A DNA stretch of 64,000 bases from Bradyrhizobium sp. LTSP849 (GTDB lineage: Bacteria > Pseudomonadota > Alphaproteobacteria > Rhizobiales > Xanthobacteraceae). The position numbers were made by a program, and so were the translations under genes. The notes beneath the pieces are model-generated. The model saw only the letters and a list, made by a program, of their open reading frames with translations. It made no database searches and was not told the origin of the DNA. Each line of letters starts with the position of its first letter. Position 1 is the first letter of the stretch. This document shows positions 17,279 to 26,497 of this stretch, in pieces. Location of the stretch: the NCBI RefSeq assembly GCF_000938255.1, contig NZ_JYMR01000011.1, positions 62,001 through 126,000 of the forward strand. Direction: 5' to 3'.

Positions 17279-18580
17279 ATGCTCCAGACCCGATTTGCGA
17301 TCGCGGCCGCCGCTCTTCTCGCACTCTCAGCTTCCGCCTCCGCCCAATTCGCCCCACCGCCCGCAAAGCCCGCCGCTCCCAAGGCTACCGCGCCTTCGCC
17401 GCGCGCGGCCTCGTGCCACAATGGGGCGAACTTCGATCGCTTCCTGGCCGACGTGAAACAGCAGGCGGTTGCTGCGGGCGTGTCGCAACGCGCGCTTTCG
17501 GAAGCCGGGCCCTACCTCGTCTACGACCAGGGCATCGTCAACCGCGACCGCGGCCAGCGCGTATTCGGCCAGCTCTTCACCGAATTCGCCGGCCGCATGG
17601 CCGCGCCCTATCGCATGCAGAACGGCCAGCAGCACATTAAGCAACACGCGGCTGCGTTTGCGCGCGCCGAGAAAGAGTACGGCGTGCCGCCAGCGGTGAT
17701 CGCCGCGTTCTGGGGACTGGAGAGCGATTTCGGCGCCAACATGGGCAATCTGCCGACGCTGAAATCGCTGGTGTCGCTGGCCTATGACTGCCGGCGCTCG
17801 GAGATGTTCGTGAACGAAACCGTCGCGGCGCTGAAGGTCATCGATCGCGGTGATCTCACGCCCGACGAGATGATCGGCTCGTGGGCCGGCGAGCTCGGAC
17901 AGACGCAGTTCTTGCCGACGCATTACGTCAACTACGCCGTCGACTATGACGGCGACGGGCGGCGCGATCTGTTGCGCAGCGAGCCCGACGTGATCGGCTC
18001 GACCGCGAACTACATCGCCAACGGATTGAAGTGGCGGCGCGGCGAGCCGTGGCTGGAGGAGATCAAGGTGCCGCAGAACCTGCCGTGGGATCAGACCGAT
18101 CTCACCGTGCAGCAGCCGCGCTCCAAATGGGCGCAGTTGGGTGTGACCTATCCCGACGGAAGACCGCTGCCGAACGACAATCTCGCGGCCTCCGTGCTAC
18201 TGCCGATGGGACGGACCGGGCCGGCCTTCATGGCGTATCCGAATTTCGCGGCCTACACTGAGTGGAACAACTCGCTGATCTATTCGACCACCGCGGGCTA
18301 TCTCGCCTCGCGCATCGCGGGCGCTGCGCCGATGCGAAGGCCGACGACGCCGGTCGTGCAACTGCCGTTCAACGAGCTCAAGCAATTGCAGCAACTTCTG
18401 GTCCAAGCCGGCTTCAATGTCGGCAAGGTTGACGGCGTGCTCGGCCAGCAGAGCCGCGCCGCCGTGAAGGCGATGCAGATCAAATACGGCCTTCCCGCCG
18501 ATTCCTGGCCGACCGCCGAGCTGCTCGCCCGCATGCGCGGCGGCACGGCGCAGGCGCAGCCCGCGGGGACGATCCGGTAG
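17279..18580 (+). CDS. Lytic murein transglycosylase (MltB family)
   Basis: A 433-residue exported peptidoglycan-cleaving enzyme. A signal peptide ends near residue 22 (ASA|QF). The SLT_2/MltB domain follows, with the catalytic glutamate at about 148 in FWGLESDFG, and GTELGQTQF-like text (GELGQTQFLPTHY) downstream. A C-terminal peptidoglycan-binding domain (about 365-425, LLVQAGFNVGKVDGVLG) should hold it to the wall. It cleaves the glycan strand to 1,6-anhydro-muropeptides in the periplasm. It is an isolated gene. Confidence 0.9.
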   Translation: MLQTRFAIAAAALLALSASASAQFAPPPAKPAAPKATAPSPRAASCHNGANFDRFLADVKQQAVAAGVSQRALSEAGPYLVYDQGIVNRDRGQRVFGQLFTEFAGRMAAPYRMQNGQQHIKQHAAAFARAEKEYGVPPAVIAAFWGLESDFGANMGNLPTLKSLVSLAYDCRRSEMFVNETVAALKVIDRGDLTPDEMIGSWAGELGQTQFLPTHYVNYAVDYDGDGRRDLLRSEPDVIGSTANYIANGLKWRRGEPWLEEIKVPQNLPWDQTDLTVQQPRSKWAQLGVTYPDGRPLPNDNLAASVLLPMGRTGPAFMAYPNFAAYTEWNNSLIYSTTAGYLASRIAGAAPMRRPTTPVVQLPFNELKQLQQLLVQAGFNVGKVDGVLGQQSRAAVKAMQIKYGLPADSWPTAELLARMRGGTAQAQPAGTIR

Positions 18581-18688
18581 AATTTTTGCACTGCACAGGC
18601 CGCTCCGGCGATTGTATTTTTCCATGACGCTCCCATGTGAGTGGCTCAGGTTTTCTCCTGAGATTTCCCTCATTCGAGCGAGCAACAC

Positions 18689-19192
18689 ATGTCCTTCCAC
18701 GACGCCGTCGTCCCCGCGTATCTGCAACTGCTGAACAGCCTCATCGGCCTGCTCAACAAGGCTGAGGCGCATTGCGCGGCCAAAAAGATCGACCCGGCCG
18801 TCCTGCTCGGTTCTCGGCTGTTTCCGGACATGCTGCCGCTCTCGAAGCAGATCCAGCTCGCCAGCGATTTCGCCTCCAAGGGCTGTGCGCGCCTGACGCA
18901 TAGCGAGGTGCCCTCGACGCCCGACACGGAAAAGACGTTTGAGGAGTTGAAGCAGCGGCTCGCCAAGACGATCGACTACGTCAAATCGTACAAGCCCGCG
19001 CAGTTCGAAGGCGCCGACACCAAGGACGTGACCTTCCCGGCGGGCCCGGACCGGACCATGACGCTCAAGGGCCAGCAGTTCTTCAGTGCGGTCTCGCTGC
19101 CGAACTTCTATTTCCACGCCGCGACCGCCCACGGCATTTTGCGTCACAATGGTGTCGAGATCGGCAAGCGCGATTTCCTCGGCGCGAACTGA
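18689..19192 (+). CDS. DUF1993 family protein
   Basis: A 167-residue cytoplasmic protein of the DUF1993 family (SFHDAVVPAYLQLLNSLIG at the start, then SRLFPDMLPLSKQI and GQQFFSAVSLPNFYFH). The predicted all-helical four-helix-bundle layout resembles DinB-like folds. The biochemical role is unknown. A 15-bp perfect hairpin lies eight bases after its stop codon. Confidence 0.8.
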   Translation: MSFHDAVVPAYLQLLNSLIGLLNKAEAHCAAKKIDPAVLLGSRLFPDMLPLSKQIQLASDFASKGCARLTHSEVPSTPDTEKTFEELKQRLAKTIDYVKSYKPAQFEGADTKDVTFPAGPDRTMTLKGQQFFSAVSLPNFYFHAATAHGILRHNGVEIGKRDFLGAN

Positions 19193-19199
19193 GTTCGTG

Positions 19200-19233
19200 G
19201 GGTCGCGGCAGCGGAAATCCGCTGCCGCGACCC
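19200..19233 (+). terminator. Perfect 15-bp hairpin after DUF1993 gene
   Basis: Arms GGGTCGCGGCAGCGG and CCGCTGCCGCGACCC around an AAAT loop. No T-run follows, so it may be a Rho-dependent or mRNA-protecting 3' end rather than a classical intrinsic terminator. Confidence 0.5.
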
Positions 19234-19365
19234 AAATTGCAGGCGAATTATGCCAGACGGGGCGCCACGCGCAGCTCGCCTGCACTTTCCGTATGGCTCC
19301 TCCCTTGCGCTGATTGCCGCGATGCACAAGTGTTCCGGACCTCTCACCGCCTGGAACCACTCCCA

Positions 19366-20460
19366 ATGAGCCGTCCGACCAAATTGTTTGAGACCTACAA
19401 GCTCGGCCCGATCACGCTGGCCAACCGTTTCGTGATGGCGCCGCTGACGCGCAATCGCGCCGCGCCCGGCACCTTCGTGCCGAGCCCGCTCGCCGCCGAC
19501 TATTACGGCCAGCGCGCGTCGGCGGGCCTCCTGATCACCGAAGCGAGCCAGGTCTCGCAGCAGGGCCAGGGCTACCAGGACACACCAGGCATCTATTCCA
19601 AGGACCAGGCCGCCGGCTGGCGCAAGGTCACCGATAAGGTGCATGAGCGCGGCGGCAAGATCTTCATCCAGCTCTGGCATGTCGGCCGCATCTCGCATGT
19701 CGACCTCCAGGCGAAGGGCGCCGCGCCGGTCGCGCCGAGCGCGATCCGCGCCAAAGGCAAGACCTTCGTCAACGGCACCTTCGCCGACGTCTCCGAGCCC
19801 CGCGCGCTCGAGCTTTCCGAAATTCCGGGCATCATCGACGACTTCAAGCGCGCCACGAAGAATGCGCTGGAGGCAGGCTTCGACGGCGTCGAGATCCACG
19901 GCGCCAACGGCTATCTGCTCGACCAGTTCGCCAAGGACGGCACCAACAAGCGCACAGACGCCTATGGCGGCGGTATCGAGAATCGCGCGCGCCTGATGCT
20001 GGAAGTCTCCAAGGCCGTCGTGGCTGAAGCCGGCGCCGACCGCACCGGCATCCGCATCTCGCCGGTGACGCCCGCCAACGACATCGCGGATTCCAATCCG
20101 CAAGCCTTGTTTGATTACATCGTCGACGGCCTCAGCGCGCTGAAGCTGGTCTATCTCCACGTCGTCGAAGGCGCCACCGGCGGCCCGCGCGACTTCGCGC
20201 CGTTCGACTATGCAGGCCTGCGCAAGCGCTTCAGTGGCACCTATATCGCCAACAACGGCTACGACTTCGAACTCGCGACCAAGGTGCTCGACGCCGGCGC
20301 GGCCGATTTGATCGCCTTTGGCAAGCCGTTCATCTCCAACCCCGACCTCGTCGAGCGGCTGAAGAAGGGCGCGGCCCTGAACGATTGGGACAAGAACACG
20401 TTCTACGGCGGCGGCGCGAAGGGATACACGGATTACCCGACGCTGGAAGCGGCGGAGTAA
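19366..20460 (+). CDS. Old Yellow Enzyme family alkene reductase
   Basis: A 364-residue FMN flavoprotein of the NemA/OYE group. The FMN-barrel start (KLGPITLANRFVMAPLTRNR), TEASQVSQQGQGYQ and the active-site EIHGANGYLLDQF with His178 and Asn181 are all present, ending in GYTDYPTLE. Such enzymes reduce activated carbon-carbon double bonds or nitro groups with NADPH. The physiological substrate is unknown. The ATG at 19366 fits the family start; the in-frame extension to 19237 is not family-like. A bidirectional terminator follows. Confidence 0.9.
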   Translation: MSRPTKLFETYKLGPITLANRFVMAPLTRNRAAPGTFVPSPLAADYYGQRASAGLLITEASQVSQQGQGYQDTPGIYSKDQAAGWRKVTDKVHERGGKIFIQLWHVGRISHVDLQAKGAAPVAPSAIRAKGKTFVNGTFADVSEPRALELSEIPGIIDDFKRATKNALEAGFDGVEIHGANGYLLDQFAKDGTNKRTDAYGGGIENRARLMLEVSKAVVAEAGADRTGIRISPVTPANDIADSNPQALFDYIVDGLSALKLVYLHVVEGATGGPRDFAPFDYAGLRKRFSGTYIANNGYDFELATKVLDAGAADLIAFGKPFISNPDLVERLKKGAALNDWDKNTFYGGGAKGYTDYPTLEAAE

Positions 20461-20478
20461 GAACTGTCCACACGACGG

Positions 20479-20584
20479 CTGTCATGCCCCGCGAAGGCGG
20501 GGCATCCAGTACGCTGCGGCCTCTCGATTCAATCACGACCGCCTCTGGAATACTGGATCGTCCGCTTTCGCGGACGATGACAGC
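20479..20584. repeat. Intergenic double-hairpin repeat, family C (copy 1)
   Basis: A 106-bp element with ends CTGTCATGCCCC and CGGACGATGACAG. Each end carries a short hairpin, and the arms ATCCAGTACGC and AATACTGGAT pair across the element. A second copy at 28094-28199 has the same outer sequence with compensating changes in the stems. Confidence 0.8.
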
Positions 20585-20620
20585 GGAGAGGAACGCGGGC
20601 ACGGCGCGCCACGCGAAAGG

Positions 20621-20652
20621 AAAAAAGGCCGGGATCGCTCCCGGCCTTTTTG
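20621..20652. terminator. Bidirectional intrinsic terminator
   Basis: Arms AAAAAGGCCGGGA and TCCCGGCCTTTTT around TCGC, with T-runs on both strands. It lies between the convergent Old Yellow Enzyme and IclR genes and should stop both transcripts. Confidence 0.9.
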
Positions 20653-20667
20653 CTGCCCGCAGCCGCC

Positions 20668-21534
20668 TCAGGCTGCGTAGCGGTTGAACTTCGACTTGGA
20701 GATCGAGGTTGCGGCGACGTGGACGTGCTGCGCCAGTTCAGCCTCGGCACGCTCCTTGGTCCAGCGCGTCGTCGGCACCGAAATGTTGATCGCGGCAACG
20801 GCACGGCCGTGCTCGTCGATGATGGGAGCCGCAACCGAAATGTCGCCCATCACGGTCTCGTTCATGATGACGGCATAGCCGCGCCGCGCGGCCACGCGAA
20901 CGCGCTCCAGCAGCGCCTTCGGATCTGTCTCCGTAAAGGGCGTCAGCGGCGCGAGCGGCGTTCGCTTGAGAAGGTCGAGGCGCTCCTCCTCGGGCAGTGC
21001 CGACAGGATCGCGGTGCCCGACGCCGTGAAGAAGGTCGGCAGCCGGCTGCCGATCACGATGTCGATGTTGATGAGATGCGCGCCCGGAAAGCGCGCCACA
21101 AAGACGACCTCGTGGCCATCCAGTTCGTGCAAATTGGTCGTCTCGCCGAGATTGCGGCTGATCTCGAGCAAATAGGGCGAGGCGCGGTCGATCAGATCGT
21201 TGGCCTTGAGATAACTGTGCGAGAACTGAAGCACCTTTGAGGTGAGGCCATAGTTGCGCGTGCCCTCGATCCGCTTGAGATAGCCGAGCGTTTCGAGCGT
21301 GTAGACCAGGCGCTGGGTGGCGCTGCGGTCGAGATCGGCGGCGCGCGCGATGTCGGCGAGCGTCATGTAGCGCTGCGGGCCGTCGAAGGCATGCAGGACC
21401 TGGAACGCCTTCTCGGTCGAGCCGACGAACAGCGACGAGCGTGGCTCCGCGTTATTGTCCGCATTCTTCTCGACGGCCCTGGGCTTCCGCGCCTTCACTG
21501 CGCGGCCGCTGCCGTCGCGACTGCTACGCGCCAT
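20668..21534 (-). CDS. IclR-family transcriptional regulator
   Basis: A 288-residue regulator with an N-terminal winged helix (about 45-105, KAFQVLHAFDGPQRYMTLAD then ATQRLVYTLETLGYL) and the IclR effector domain (about 120-280, HLINIDIVIGSRLPTFFTAS through AVAAINISVPTTRWTKE). It is the last gene of the minus-strand hydroxyacid operon (12 bp after the DHDPS-like gene) and probably controls it from the palindrome at 27982-28004. Effector and mode (activator or repressor) are not known. The basic 30-residue leader before the winged helix is unusual but common in this branch. Confidence 0.9.
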   Translation of the reverse strand: MARSSRDGSGRAVKARKPRAVEKNADNNAEPRSSLFVGSTEKAFQVLHAFDGPQRYMTLADIARAADLDRSATQRLVYTLETLGYLKRIEGTRNYGLTSKVLQFSHSYLKANDLIDRASPYLLEISRNLGETTNLHELDGHEVVFVARFPGAHLINIDIVIGSRLPTFFTASGTAILSALPEEERLDLLKRTPLAPLTPFTETDPKALLERVRVAARRGYAVIMNETVMGDISVAAPIIDEHGRAVAAINISVPTTRWTKERAEAELAQHVHVAATSISKSKFNRYAA

Positions 21535-21546
21535 GCTGCCGTCCTC

Positions 21547-22452
21547 TCACCCGATGCCCTCCGAGATCGCCAGTTGCCGGCCGAGCTCGGCGCGGAGCGC
21601 CGCGACCAGCGCCGGTGCCGGCTGCACCAGCGGCGCCAGCATGCGCGGCGCCTCGACGCCGACGAGGTCCATCACCGCTTTCATCGGTCCCGGATTGGTT
21701 TCGGCGAACGCCATGTTCATCAGCGGGATCAGGCGGCGATGGAGGCTCAAGGCCTCCGCTGTCTTGCCAGCTGTGGTCGCCTCGAAGACCTGGCGCCAGG
21801 CGCGCGGCAACAAGCACGCGGTCACGATGATGCCGCCCTTCGCGCCCGCCGCGAGATGCAGCGGGAACAGGCTGTCCTCGCCGCTCAGCACCGCAAAGCT
21901 CTCGTCGACGCCGGCCACGACCTGGAGGAAATGGTACATGTCGAGATTGCAGGCCTTCATGCCGATGATGTTGGGATGCCCTGAGAGCTCATGCAGGATC
22001 TTGGGCTCGATCGCGATCCGGGTACGATAGGGAATCTCGTAGATCAGGATGGGCACGGGTGATGCATCGGCATAGCGCAGGAAATAGTCGCGGACGCCAG
22101 CCTGAGTCGGGTTGGTATAGTATGGCGTGAGAACCAGCAGGCCGTCCACGCCCTCGGCGGCGAATTCACGGCCGGCCTGGAGGGCATCGTGGAAACCGGT
22201 GTCCAGCACGCCGGCGATCACCGGGCCCTTGCCCGCCATCGCCTTCACCGACAAGCCGGCCATCTTGATGCGCTCGGCGCGTGCCAGCGCGCCATATTCG
22301 CCGGTACCGCCGAGCGGCACCACGCCGTCGATCCCCTGCTTGTTGAGCCAGGCAAACAGGGCCGAGACCGCGCCGGCATCGATGGTGTCGTCGGCCTTGA
22401 CCGGGGTCGGGATGGCCGGGAACAGGCCGCGGAGGCGATTGGCAGTGAGCAT
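21547..22452 (-). CDS. DHDPS-family lyase or aldolase, not DapA
   Basis: A 301-residue class I aldolase-fold protein. The Schiff-base lysine is Lys166 (IIGMKACNLD) and the partner tyrosine Tyr138 is present, with Arg143 in YEIPYRT. But the DapA hallmark GTTGE is GGTGE at 48-52 and YNVPGRT has become YEIPYRT, so lysine biosynthesis is unlikely. Related enzymes cleave or form 2-oxo acids with pyruvate as a substrate or product. In this operon, after a FAD-linked hydroxyacid oxidase, retro-aldol cleavage of a 2-oxo acid is a reasonable guess. The ATG at 22452 (MLTANRLRGLFPAIPTP) is preferred over 22500. Confidence 0.85.
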   Translation of the reverse strand: MLTANRLRGLFPAIPTPVKADDTIDAGAVSALFAWLNKQGIDGVVPLGGTGEYGALARAERIKMAGLSVKAMAGKGPVIAGVLDTGFHDALQAGREFAAEGVDGLLVLTPYYTNPTQAGVRDYFLRYADASPVPILIYEIPYRTRIAIEPKILHELSGHPNIIGMKACNLDMYHFLQVVAGVDESFAVLSGEDSLFPLHLAAGAKGGIIVTACLLPRAWRQVFEATTAGKTAEALSLHRRLIPLMNMAFAETNPGPMKAVMDLVGVEAPRMLAPLVQPAPALVAALRAELGRQLAISEGIG

Positions 22453-22483
22453 GATGTGAACCTCTGGTTGGAATGCGGGACGG

Positions 22484-24250
22484 CTACCTCGCCGCAGCAC
22501 GCCGGCGCAGGCGTTCGGCGACGAAGATCAGCAGCCCCATGAAAACGAACAGGCAGGTCGAGACGGCAGCGATCGCGGGCGAGACCTGAAGCGTCACCTC
22601 GTCCCAGAACTGCTTTGGCAGCGTCGCGTTCAGGCCGCCGGTCGCAAACAGCGCGATGGTGAGCTCGTCGAACGAGGTCGCGAAGGCGAACAGGAACGAC
22701 GACATCATGCCCGCGCCGAGGATCGGGAAGGTGACGTAGCGCAGCGTCGCGATCGGGCGCGCGCCGAGGCTCTGCGCGGCGTGGTCGAGCCGCGTATCGT
22801 AACTGCGCAGCACGGCCATCATGGTCATGACCACGTAAGGCACCGCGACGACGGTGTGTCCGAGAATGAGGCCGAAGGCGCTGCCGACCAGGCCCATGCG
22901 CGCGAAGACGTAGAACAGGCCGACCGCGATGATCATGCGGGGCACCACGATCGGCGACAGGATGAAGGCCAGCCACGCCGCCTTACCGCGGATGTCGCTG
23001 CGTACTAGCAGGAACGCGGCCGGCGTGCCGATCAACATGGCGAGCAATCCCGTGCCGACCCCGACCAGGAGCGAGCGCAGCATGGCCTGGGTCCAGAGCG
23101 GCGAACTCAGCACGGTCTCATACCAATGCAGCGTAAAGCCCTGCGGCGGCCAGTTGAGGCCACCGGTGCCGAACGACAGCGGGATCATCAGGATAGTCGG
23201 CGCGCTGATGATGAGCAGCATGATCCAGACGAAGGCCTGCAAGCCCATGCCGGCTTGGTCGGGATTGCGGTCGCGACGGCGTGACGGCAGGAGCCGGAGA
23301 ATCCGGTCGGAGATCGCACCGAGCAGCGTGAGGAGCGCGTCGCCCGCCTTCTGAAGGGGGCCCGACAGACGCGACGGCGTCGCGTTGCGCGGCGCCGCCG
23401 CGCCGGTCATGGTCGACAGGCCGAGCAGCCGGTCGTAGGCCGCAAAGACGATGAAGACCACGAACAGCAGCAGCACCGAGATCGCGCCGGCAAAGCCCCA
23501 GTTCATGGTCTGCTGGACCTGGTCGATGATGAGCTGCGTGATCATGGTCTCGCGGCGCCCGCCGAGCAGGGCCGGCACGATAAAGAAGCCGATCGCGGTG
23601 ACGAACACCATAATGCCCGCCGCAGCGACGCCCGGCAGCGACAGCGGAAAATAGATTTTCCAGAACGCCATGCCCGGCCGCGCTCCGAGCGTGGCGGCCG
23701 CGCGCGGCAGGGTACGGTCGATGTTCTCCATCACCGCGAGCATCGTCAGCACGGCGAGCGGCAGCAACGCATTCACCATGCCGACGAGAACGCTGCCGAA
23801 ATTGTAGAGCAGGCTCGCGGGGCTGGAGATGATGCCGAGCGAGATCAGGAGCTTGTTGATGACGCCGTTGCGCCCGAGCAGCACGATCCATGCGAAGGCG
23901 CGGACCAGGAAGCTGGTCCAGAACGACAGCAGCACCCAGAACAGGAGCGTCGTCTTGCGCTTCTTGTCGACGACCGAGATCAGATAGGCGATCGGATAAC
24001 CTGTGACGACGCAGATCAGCGTGGTGACCAGCGAGATCTTCAGGGTGATCAGGAGAACGTCGAGATAGACCGATGAGGCGAACAGCTGGCGGTATTGCGC
24101 CAGCGTGAAGCCGCTCTCGCCGTAGACGCTGAGCAGCAGCAACTGGCCGACGGGATAGACCAGGAACAGCACGAGCAGCAGGACCAGCGGCGCGCCCATC
24201 GCCGCCCGCGTCCAGGCCAGATTCCGCTGTATCGCGCGCGGGGCGGCCAA
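22484..24250 (-). CDS. ABC importer permease, two domains fused
   Basis: A 588-residue inner-membrane protein with two complete permease halves of about six helices each, joined by a hydrophilic linker near 280-330 (PSRLSGPLQKAGDALL then RDRNPDQAGM). Each half has its own EAA-type coupling loop (AAATLGARPGMAFWKIYFP and AAQSLGARPIATLRYVTFP). In PotBC-type importers these halves are usually two proteins; here one chain serves as the whole pore. It lies 2 bp after the ATPase gene. The substrate is set by the binding protein upstream and is unknown. Confidence 0.88.
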   Translation of the reverse strand: MAAPRAIQRNLAWTRAAMGAPLVLLLVLFLVYPVGQLLLLSVYGESGFTLAQYRQLFASSVYLDVLLITLKISLVTTLICVVTGYPIAYLISVVDKKRKTTLLFWVLLSFWTSFLVRAFAWIVLLGRNGVINKLLISLGIISSPASLLYNFGSVLVGMVNALLPLAVLTMLAVMENIDRTLPRAAATLGARPGMAFWKIYFPLSLPGVAAAGIMVFVTAIGFFIVPALLGGRRETMITQLIIDQVQQTMNWGFAGAISVLLLFVVFIVFAAYDRLLGLSTMTGAAAPRNATPSRLSGPLQKAGDALLTLLGAISDRILRLLPSRRRDRNPDQAGMGLQAFVWIMLLIISAPTILMIPLSFGTGGLNWPPQGFTLHWYETVLSSPLWTQAMLRSLLVGVGTGLLAMLIGTPAAFLLVRSDIRGKAAWLAFILSPIVVPRMIIAVGLFYVFARMGLVGSAFGLILGHTVVAVPYVVMTMMAVLRSYDTRLDHAAQSLGARPIATLRYVTFPILGAGMMSSFLFAFATSFDELTIALFATGGLNATLPKQFWDEVTLQVSPAIAAVSTCLFVFMGLLIFVAERLRRRAAAR

Positions 24251-24252
24251 GC

Positions 24253-25362
24253 TCAGATCCCCTTCCCGTCACTGATCGCGACGGCGTCGGTCGCATGCCA
24301 TCCGAGCGACAGAAGCTGCCCTATCTCGTAGGGCGCCGCGCCGCTGCGGGTCGGATGCGCAGCGACGAGTTGCGGCATGCCCGCCGTCTCGGGCGCGATG
24401 TAGAGCCGCGTCAGGCTACCGCTGATCATCACGTCCAAAAGCCGGCCCGAGAGCCGACCGGCGAGCTGGTCTCCGCCGCCGGCGTCGCCGACCACGAGAT
24501 TCTGGGGACGCACCATGACCTTGATCGGCTCGCCCGCGGCGAAAATGCTGCCATTGCCGACCGCGCGCGACGGCGCGGCCTGTGCAGCCAGGACGACATC
24601 GAGCCCGTCACTATCGACGCCACGCACGGTGGCGCTGAGCAGATTGGATTCTCCGAGGAAGTCGGCGACGAACACCGAGCGCGGACGGAAGTAAAGATCT
24701 TGCGGCGTGCCGATCTGCTCGATCGCGCCCGCATTCATCAGGCAGATGCGATCCGACATAGTCATCGCCTCTTCCTGATCGTGGGTCACGTAGACGATCG
24801 TGGTGCCGAGCTCGCGATGGATGCGCTTGATCTCGAGCTGCATCTGGTCGCGCAGCTTCTTGTCGAGCGCGCCGAGCGGCTCGTCCATCAGGATGATCGC
24901 GGGCCGATAGACGATGCAGCGCGCCAGCGCGATACGTTGCTGCTGGCCGCCGGACAGCTCGCGCGGATAGCGTTTTGCAACGTGCGGCAGCCGCACCGTC
25001 TCCAGCGCCTCTGCCGTGCGCCGGCGCGCCTCGGTGTCGGCCACCTTCCGCATCTTCAGCGGAAACGCGATGTTGTCCTCGATCGTCATGTGAGGAAACA
25101 GCGCGTAGTTCTGGAACACGACGCCGATATCGCGGTCATAGGCCGGGCTGTGCGTGACGTCGGCATCGTCGATCAGGATCCGCCCCTCGTCGGGATGGGC
25201 GAGGCCTGCGATCAGGCTGAGCAGCGTCGTCTTGCCAGATCCCGACGGGCCGAGCAAAGTGAGGAATTCGCCCCTGGCGACGTCGAGGCTGGTCGGCGCC
25301 AGCGCGACGAAGTCGCCATAGCGCTTGCACAGCTCGTGAATGCGCAAGCTCGACGAGACCAT
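24253..25362 (-). CDS. ABC importer ATPase, PotA-like
   Basis: A 369-residue ATP-binding subunit. Walker A is GPSGSGKT at 38-45, the signature LSGGQQQRIALAR and Walker B IILMDEPLGALD follow, the H-loop VTHDQ is intact, and a TOBE-type domain fills the C-terminal 110 residues. It drives import through the fused permease downstream. The ATG at 25362 (MVSSSLRIHELCK) fits the family; the frame upstream overlaps the binding-protein gene only by chance. Confidence 0.92.
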   Translation of the reverse strand: MVSSSLRIHELCKRYGDFVALAPTSLDVARGEFLTLLGPSGSGKTTLLSLIAGLAHPDEGRILIDDADVTHSPAYDRDIGVVFQNYALFPHMTIEDNIAFPLKMRKVADTEARRRTAEALETVRLPHVAKRYPRELSGGQQQRIALARCIVYRPAIILMDEPLGALDKKLRDQMQLEIKRIHRELGTTIVYVTHDQEEAMTMSDRICLMNAGAIEQIGTPQDLYFRPRSVFVADFLGESNLLSATVRGVDSDGLDVVLAAQAAPSRAVGNGSIFAAGEPIKVMVRPQNLVVGDAGGGDQLAGRLSGRLLDVMISGSLTRLYIAPETAGMPQLVAAHPTRSGAAPYEIGQLLSLGWHATDAVAISDGKGI

Positions 25363-25400
25363 GGGGCGCTCCGATCGCTTCGCGCTTCCCTTGACGCCGG

Positions 25401-26486
25401 TCAAGCCAGGATCCAGCTGTTGAAGCGCTCGATGACGGCGGCCTGGTTGTCGTACCAGAATTTCGGATCGATCTTCAGCCCGGCCTTGATGTTGTCGGGA
25501 TAGGTCGGGCAGTTCTTGGCGACCTCCGGCTTGATGTAGTTGAAGGCCTCCGGCTGGGTGAGGCCAGCCGGGAAATATTCCACGAGGGCTGCCTGTCGCT
25601 TCGGATCGGAGGCGAACTTGATGAACTCGCGGCAGGCATCCGCATTCGGCGTGCCGGCGAGGATCGACCAATTGTCGGCGCCCCAGACCCCCTGGTTCCA
25701 GATAATCTCGACAGGCGCACCGGCCGCCTGCGCCGACTGCGCACGCGACACCCAGGTCGGCAGCATGTCGATCTCGCCCGAGGTCAGCATCTGTTCGACC
25801 TGCGCACCGCTGGTCCACCACACGGCGACCGACGATTTGATCTTGTCGAGCGAGGCGAAGGCCTTGTCGAGATCGCAAGGGTAGACCTGCGCGGTCGGCG
25901 CGCCCGCTCCCATCAGCGCTTCCTCGATCGTGTCGAACGGATGCTTGCGCACCGAGCGGCGGCCGGGGAAGTCCGCCACGTTCCAGAAATCGGCCCAGGA
26001 TTGCGGCGCCTTGCGGCCCTTGAAGGCGTCGGTGCGATAGGCGAGCACCGTGCTGTAGACGTTGGTCGCGACGCCGTAGGGCGATTCGTATTCGGCCGGA
26101 AGCGTCTTGATCACCGGCTCGGATTCGAGGCCGTGCTTCTCGAGATATTGCTTGGCGCCGGTGGTCAGGATCTGGATCGCGGGCCAGGAGATCTTGGCCA
26201 TGTCCCAGGTGTAGTTCTTGGTATCGACCATGGTCTTGATCTGCGCGACCGGCTCGGCATTAGCCTGCACCCCGACCACCTCGATGCCGGTCGCTTCGGT
26301 GAACGGACGGTAGAACACCGCGCCATAGGCCTTGGTGTAGATGCCGCCATCGTCGCGCACGACGATGCGTTTTCCGGCGGCGCGGGACGGCGACCAGACC
26401 GAAGGCGCAGCGAGCGCGACGGCGCCGGCTCCTGCACCGAGCAGCAGGCGGCGTCGGGAAGTGATGATCTTGGGAGCGTTGGTCAT
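25401..26486 (-). CDS. ABC substrate-binding protein, PotD-like, Tat-exported
   Basis: A 361-residue periplasmic binding protein. The N-terminus has a twin-arginine signal (SRRRLLLGAGAGAVALAAP, about 10-28), so it should leave folded through Tat. The rest is of the SBP_bac_8/PotD type (RIVVRDDGGIYTKAYGAVFY near the start). It captures the operon's substrate, which cannot be named from sequence; polyamines, amino acids and small carboxylates are all handled by this family. It sits between the FAD oxidase and the ATPase genes. Confidence 0.88.
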   Translation of the reverse strand: MTNAPKIITSRRRLLLGAGAGAVALAAPSVWSPSRAAGKRIVVRDDGGIYTKAYGAVFYRPFTEATGIEVVGVQANAEPVAQIKTMVDTKNYTWDMAKISWPAIQILTTGAKQYLEKHGLESEPVIKTLPAEYESPYGVATNVYSTVLAYRTDAFKGRKAPQSWADFWNVADFPGRRSVRKHPFDTIEEALMGAGAPTAQVYPCDLDKAFASLDKIKSSVAVWWTSGAQVEQMLTSGEIDMLPTWVSRAQSAQAAGAPVEIIWNQGVWGADNWSILAGTPNADACREFIKFASDPKRQAALVEYFPAGLTQPEAFNYIKPEVAKNCPTYPDNIKAGLKIDPKFWYDNQAAVIERFNSWILA

Positions 26487-26497
26487 GTCAGTCCCCT

